Part shown: positions 6,406-9,409 of the stretch, in pieces
Numbering within the stretch: the first letter of the stretch is position 1
Layout of the letters: every line of letters begins with the position of its first letter
Assembly: GCA_964469555.1 (NCBI GenBank)
Contig: CAYYAQ010000195.1
Coordinates: forward strand, 1 to 9,409
Direction of reading: 5' to 3'
Origin: CAYYAQ01 sp964469555
Lineage (GTDB): Bacteria; Planctomycetota; UBA1135; UBA2386
DNA: 9,409 nt
Notes under the pieces: generated by a model
Databases searched by the model: none
What the model was told of the DNA's origin: nothing
What the model saw: only the letters and a program-made list of their open reading frames with translations
Position numbers and translations under genes: made by a program

Positions 6406-7244
6406 GCAGCGATCCGGTCTCCGCCGCCGTCGAGGAAGCGCCGGACGCGTCCGCGAACTTGGCGAGACAGAACTGGCCACGGTTCGTCACGGTCTTCAAC
6501 GCGGGAGAAGGCGAGACCTTCCAGGTCAAGAGGGAGTTTGTCGAAGGAGCGGCGCGAGAGGACCTGTGGATTCTCGTCACATCGGTAGAGGGCGACATGA
6601 TCCGCGGCCGCGTCGGAAGCGAACCATCCTTGATTTCCGGTGTGAAACAGATGGACGAAGTGGAGTTCGGGACGGGCGAGGTCATCGACTGGCTCGTCAT
6701 CGACGACGGCGAGTACTACGCCGGCGGCTACAGCATCCCGGAAGAGAGCGCCGAGACGCGGGCCGTGCGCGCGATGGCGGACAAGAACAACCTGCCCACG
6801 CTTCTGCTGCACCGGTTCCTCTCCGGGCTCGACCTGAGCCAGGTCCCGATCGCGAGTGATCTAGCGTCCTTCGAGGCGAATGCGTGGAAGGTCCTGTCCG
6901 AGAACCTGGACGAGGCGGCGGAGGACTTTTCGGAGGACGAGGTGCGCGACGCGTTCCACGCGGACTTTCACCGTGTCGTGTTGTGGTGCAGATCGGTGCA
7001 GGTCGACCTGTGGCACGAAGGAATGCAGCGCGAACCGCTGACCGTGGAAGTCCAGAGCGACGCTGCGGCAGGATTCTCGTCGGGCGAGCTGCTCCTCAAG
7101 ATTCACGAGGCCGGCCTACCGTTCTACAGCCAGGTGGGCACCGCATACTTCGCCGGGCTTCGATTCGTGTACATCAACGAGCAGGGGGCGCCGGTGTACG
7201 CCCTCCTCGCCCACGCCAGCCGGAGTGGCGATCTGGCAAAGTAG
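6406..7244 (+). CDS. DUF2314 protein with a C-terminal extension, 5' end in or before the N gap
   Basis: The frame enters from the gap, and the stop TAG is at 7242-7244. About 278 residues are visible. The DUF2314 domain covers roughly nucleotides 6460-6760: NWPRFVTVFNAGEGE, an ED-LWILVTSVEGDMIRGRV strand pair, then SGVKQMDEVEFGTGEVIDWLVI and a GGYSI end. That is the order of conserved blocks in this family, whose function is unknown. The remaining 160 residues are not a domain I recognise: an acidic helical part (DEAAEDFSEDEVRDAF), then a strand-rich end containing WHEGMQREPLTVEV and GLPFYSQVGTAYFAG. There is no signal peptide in view and no membrane segment, so it is probably cytoplasmic. 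It converges with the hemerythrin gene, 83 bases between stops, without an obvious terminator hairpin. Confidence 0.65.
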
Positions 7245-7327
7245 GTCCGCCGGGAGTCGTCGTGTTGTTCTCAGTCGTGATGAGCCACGCGCCTTCGAAG
7301 CTGAATACTCCATCGCGCTCGGTCGTG

Positions 7328-8032
7328 TCACGTGCGGGGGGCTTCCTCCACGAGGGGATCGGGCACGCGAGCCGAGTCGGAATCGGTCTGATCGGCGATG
7401 GTATCCAGCTCTTCGCTGGTCAGGTGTTTTGCGGCCAGGGGAAAGACCACTTCGTTCTCCCTGAAGATGTGGAGCTTGATCAGCTCGACCAACGACTTGC
7501 CTTGCTCGATCGCGGCATCCAACACGAGCAACCGGGAGTTCTCATCGGGCAGCCGCGATGCGACGCCGAGGAAGTTGAACACGACGGCTGCCAGTTGGAG
7601 TGCTTCCGTGTGGTCATTCTCGAGCATGTCCACCGCCGTCGTCGGTGCCCCACCTTGGCTGTGCTCGCCGACCTCGATCAGTCTCCGGTGTAGCAGGGGG
7701 AACAGGAAGCGTTCTTCGTTCCGGCTGTGTGGGACGAACTCGTGATCGAAGAAGTGGAAGAACTCGCGAATCTTCTCATTCGCTTCGCGGCTCGGTCCGT
7801 CGGTCTGAAAGGACAGCAGTGCCGCTTCGAAGAGTTCGACCTGTTTCTCCACGGGGCCGTGCTCTTCCACGATCGATCGCAGGAATGGGTGCAGGTCTTC
7901 GAGGGCGATGTTCTCGACGCTCGGCGGCTGGTAGGCATCCGGTGGATCCATGGGAGACAGGCCTTCACTGGACACGCCCTCGGTCGGTTGCTTCTTCAGG
8001 GGATCGATGGCGTTGAGATCTCCGCAGTTCAT
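7328..8032 (-). CDS. Hemerythrin HHE-domain protein (YtfE/RIC-like di-iron protein)
   Basis: I place the start at ATG 8032, which has GAGGA at ribosome-binding distance; a TTG at 8071 is in frame but unsupported. The 234-residue product has a disordered N-terminal 45 residues and a four-helix hemerythrin domain (about 46-200). The expected di-iron ligands are present in order: His58 (H58xxxE62), His102 with Glu106 (HSRNE), His141 (ENDHTEA), His188 with Glu192 (HIFRE). Proteins of this class bind O2 or NO at the di-iron site; YtfE/RIC members repair iron-sulfur clusters after nitrosative damage. The N-terminal ScdA-type cysteine domain of some RIC proteins is absent, only Cys3 being present. 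Its position divergent from a cytochrome c-narG operon suggests a role in sensing or scavenging O2 or NO during nitrate respiration; this is inferred from context. Confidence 0.88.
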   Translation of the reverse strand: MNCGDLNAIDPLKKQPTEGVSSEGLSPMDPPDAYQPPSVENIALEDLHPFLRSIVEEHGPVEKQVELFEAALLSFQTDGPSREANEKIREFFHFFDHEFVPHSRNEERFLFPLLHRRLIEVGEHSQGGAPTTAVDMLENDHTEALQLAAVVFNFLGVASRLPDENSRLLVLDAAIEQGKSLVELIKLHIFRENEVVFPLAAKHLTSEELDTIADQTDSDSARVPDPLVEEAPRT

Positions 8033-8283
8033 GTGGCTAGTCCTCGCATTGCGCTTGATTTGCTTACTCAAACGTAGGGGGAAGGGTGAATTTCACCCCG
8101 TGAACAAACGGGAGCTGGAACGACCTAACGTGGACGTTAGTTGCATAACGGACTCTCACGTGAACGCCACCGACTAGTGGTAAACGTCAAACGTTTGTGG
8201 TTGAACTGAAATACGTGGGTGGATCCTGTGCTTGCTTATCCACTGCTCGCGATGCCAGTTCGTCGGACGCCAAGAGATCAACC
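8033..8283. promoter_or_regulatory. Divergent control region of the hemerythrin and cytochrome c-narG genes
   Basis: This 251-bp spacer separates two divergent genes and must contain both promoters. It holds several perfect palindromes: GGGTGAA-T-TTCACCC (8084-8098), TTCAC-CCC-GTGAA (8092-8104), CTAACGT-GG-ACGTTAG (8125-8140), TCACGTGA (8156-8163) and AAACGTTT (8189-8196). ACGT cores recur at 8072, 8128, 8134, 8159, 8184, 8191 and 8213. I find no well-spaced -35/-10 pair and no canonical FNR/DNR box. These palindromes are operator candidates for an unidentified regulator. Confidence 0.5.
8125..8140. promoter_or_regulatory. Perfect 16-bp inverted repeat, operator candidate
   Basis: CTAACGT and ACGTTAG are exact reverse complements with a 2-base GG centre. 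The site is about 93 bases from the hemerythrin ATG and 144 bases from the cytochrome ATG. The short centre makes a dimeric DNA-binding protein more likely than an RNA hairpin. The regulator is unknown. Confidence 0.4.
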
Positions 8284-9150
8284 ATGAGTACGACACCTCC
8301 GCTGACTCATAGCTTCTTCCTTCTCCCGATCACCTTGTCCCTGGCCACGTTGCTCGCGTCGCCTGTGTCGGGCCAACGAACCGGGGAGCAGATCTTCAAT
8401 TCGGTGTGCATCGCATGCCACACGATTGGCGAAGGCGGTCGACCCGGACTCGGGCCCGACTTGAAGTACGCGACCTACAACTTGAAGATCGCGACGCACA
8501 ACGCGAGGGACCGGGAGTGGCTGAAGAGCTTCATCCGGGACTCGCAGGCGCTGGTCAAGGCTGGGGACGAGAGGGCGGTGGCGGCCTTCGATCAGTTCAA
8601 CCGCTTCCCAATGACGCCCAACCCGATGACCGATGACGAGATGGACTCGTTGCTCGAGTATCTCGATGCGGCACACGGCCTGTTCAAAACGGGAGCGACG
8701 AAAGGTGACCCGGCGCGGGGGCTGAAGATCTTTCAGGGCGACATCCGCCTGGCCAATGGCGGTGCCGCCTGCATCTCCTGCCACCACGTCAAGAACGATG
8801 CGGTGATCGGTGGTGGTCTCCTGGCCAAGGACCTGACTCAGGCCTTCACACGGCTCGGTAGCCGTGCGGCGCTCAGCGCCATCATCGGGAGCCAGCCCTA
8901 TCCCGTCATGGAGCGGGCCTACAAGGACAACCCTCTGGAGCCCGGCGAGGTGGCGGACGCTGTCGCCTTCCTGGAGAAGGCCGACGCGGAGCACGCACTC
9001 CAGCACCCCATGGACTACGGGTACATGCTGTTCTTCAGCGGGATGGGTGGTTGTGCACTGCTCTTCATCCTGTTCGGGCTGTTCTGGAAGGGCCGGAAGC
9101 GGCACTCAGTCAACTCCGCCATCTACGACCGACAACTCGCCTCCCTGTAG
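8284..9150 (+). CDS. Membrane-anchored dihaem cytochrome c of the nitrate reductase operon (NarC-like)
   Basis: ATG 8284 follows AAGAGATC and opens a signal peptide (hydrophobic 11-27, likely cleaved near SVPVSG/Q-type residues 28-31). The 288-residue product has two CxxCH haem-binding motifs, CIACH (42-46) and CISCH (163-167), each starting a class I cytochrome c domain. Candidate axial Met ligands are Met110 or Met115 for the first domain (FPMTPNPM) and Met209 for the second (YPVME). A transmembrane helix at about 246-268 is followed by a basic KGRKR stretch, anchoring the protein with the haems in the periplasm and a short cytoplasmic tail. narG begins 54 bases downstream on the same strand, so they form an operon. 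In Thermus a dihaem cytochrome, NarC, heads narCGHJI and serves the nitrate reductase; this gene matches in position, haem number and membrane anchoring. Direct orthology is not proven here. Confidence 0.88.
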   Translation: MSTTPPLTHSFFLLPITLSLATLLASPVSGQRTGEQIFNSVCIACHTIGEGGRPGLGPDLKYATYNLKIATHNARDREWLKSFIRDSQALVKAGDERAVAAFDQFNRFPMTPNPMTDDEMDSLLEYLDAAHGLFKTGATKGDPARGLKIFQGDIRLANGGAACISCHHVKNDAVIGGGLLAKDLTQAFTRLGSRAALSAIIGSQPYPVMERAYKDNPLEPGEVADAVAFLEKADAEHALQHPMDYGYMLFFSGMGGCALLFILFGLFWKGRKRHSVNSAIYDRQLASL

Positions 9151-9204
9151 CAACAGATACGAGTCGCGGTTCGACCCCACGAGAAGCCAAGTCAATAGAC
9201 AATT

Positions 9205-9409
9205 ATGAGCTGGATCCAAGATGTCGTCTCCCCTCAGACCCGCCAGTGGGAAGAGTTCTATCGGAATCGCTTCCAACACGACCGGATTGTCCGCAGCACG
9301 CACGGTGTGAACTGCACGGGAGGTTGTTCGTGGCAGATCCACGTCAAGGACGGGATCGTCACCTGGGAGACCCAGCAGCTGGACTACCCACTGCTTGAGG
9401 ACAGCCTTC
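9205..9409 (+). CDS. narG: Respiratory nitrate reductase alpha subunit, N-terminal 68 codons (cut by window end)
   Basis: ATG 9205 begins the catalytic molybdopterin subunit of membrane-bound nitrate reductase, which reduces nitrate to nitrite using quinol-derived electrons. The visible part has the NarG signature: WEEFYRNRF, then VRSTHGVNCTGGCSW, then GIVTWETQQLDYP. His33, Cys37 and Cys41 are the first three ligands of the FS0 4Fe-4S cluster (HxxxCxxxC); the fourth Cys lies beyond the window. His instead of Cys as first ligand is typical of NarG, as opposed to Nap-type enzymes. The N-terminus is about 16 residues shorter than in E. coli NarG and lacks its vestigial Tat-like leader region. 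The ribosome binding site is weak (GAGAAG is about 19 bases upstream), so translation may be coupled to the cytochrome gene. narH, narJ and narI would be expected downstream. Confidence 0.93.
   Translation, partial: MSWIQDVVSPQTRQWEEFYRNRFQHDRIVRSTHGVNCTGGCSWQIHVKDGIVTWETQQLDYPLLEDSL

Noticed and set aside
8055..8071. FNR/DNR-type box (TTGA ... TCAA) upstream of the hemerythrin gene
   Set aside because: The half-sites are separated by nine bases; the family needs six between TTGA and TCAA.
8131..8145. Sigma54 -24/-12 promoter (TGG ... TTGC)
   Set aside because: Only nine bases lie between GG and GC, where ten are required, and the CAC part of the -24 element is missing.
8278..9105. Minus-strand open frame of 275 codons opposite the cytochrome gene
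   Set aside because: The plus strand has a signal peptide, two CxxCH motifs and a membrane anchor. The opposite frame has no recognisable feature.

Overview
The window comes from a GC-rich bacterium. The secreted-protein style suggests the Planctomycetota: calcium-binding FG-GAP/VCBS repeats with a terminal aromatic motif, and at least two exported proteins sharing a C-terminal 'PIPNS' motif. This is an inference from gene style, not a phylogenetic placement. Ten Ns at 6396-6405 mark a scaffold gap, so this is a draft or metagenomic assembly.

Layout. Bases 1-264 (+) hold the 3' end of a secreted-protein gene. It converges on an SLC13-type permease with two RCK_C/TrkA_C domains (284-2068, -), and a hairpin covers both gene ends. 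The permease has a plausible sigma70-type promoter at 2107-2134. Next (-) is a secreted FG-GAP repeat protein, 2366-3724, interrupted by one in-frame TGA at 3386-3388; the frame is otherwise intact. Upstream of it lies an orphan signal-peptide start (about 3843-3974). Directly behind that ATG is a 19-bp tandem repeat array (3975-4082), followed by a short 11/12-bp direct repeat. A second secreted protein (4127-5245, -) carries the same C-terminal motif as the gene at the left edge.

The middle (5458-7244, +) is disturbed. A bacterioferritin gene is cut off after 41 codons and runs into about 365 bases with no recognisable complete gene. Two partial coding regions then flank the N gap: a CxxC-containing protein family with no assigned function (5946-6395) and a DUF2314 protein with an extra C-terminal region (6406-7244). 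They read as one frame only because ten Ns happen to preserve it.

The right end is a nitrate-respiration locus. A hemerythrin (HHE) protein (7328-8032, -) is divergent from a membrane-anchored dihaem cytochrome c (8284-9150, +). The cytochrome is followed 54 bases later by the start of narG, the catalytic subunit of membrane-bound nitrate reductase (9205-9409, cut by the window). The order cytochrome c then narG resembles the narC-narG arrangement known from Thermus, in which the cytochrome serves the nitrate reductase complex. The 251-bp divergent region between hemerythrin and cytochrome is rich in small palindromes and ACGT cores and is the likeliest control region. I infer that the hemerythrin deals with O2 or NO made during nitrate respiration.

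There are no tRNA or rRNA genes, no CRISPR array and no insertion sequence that I can support.
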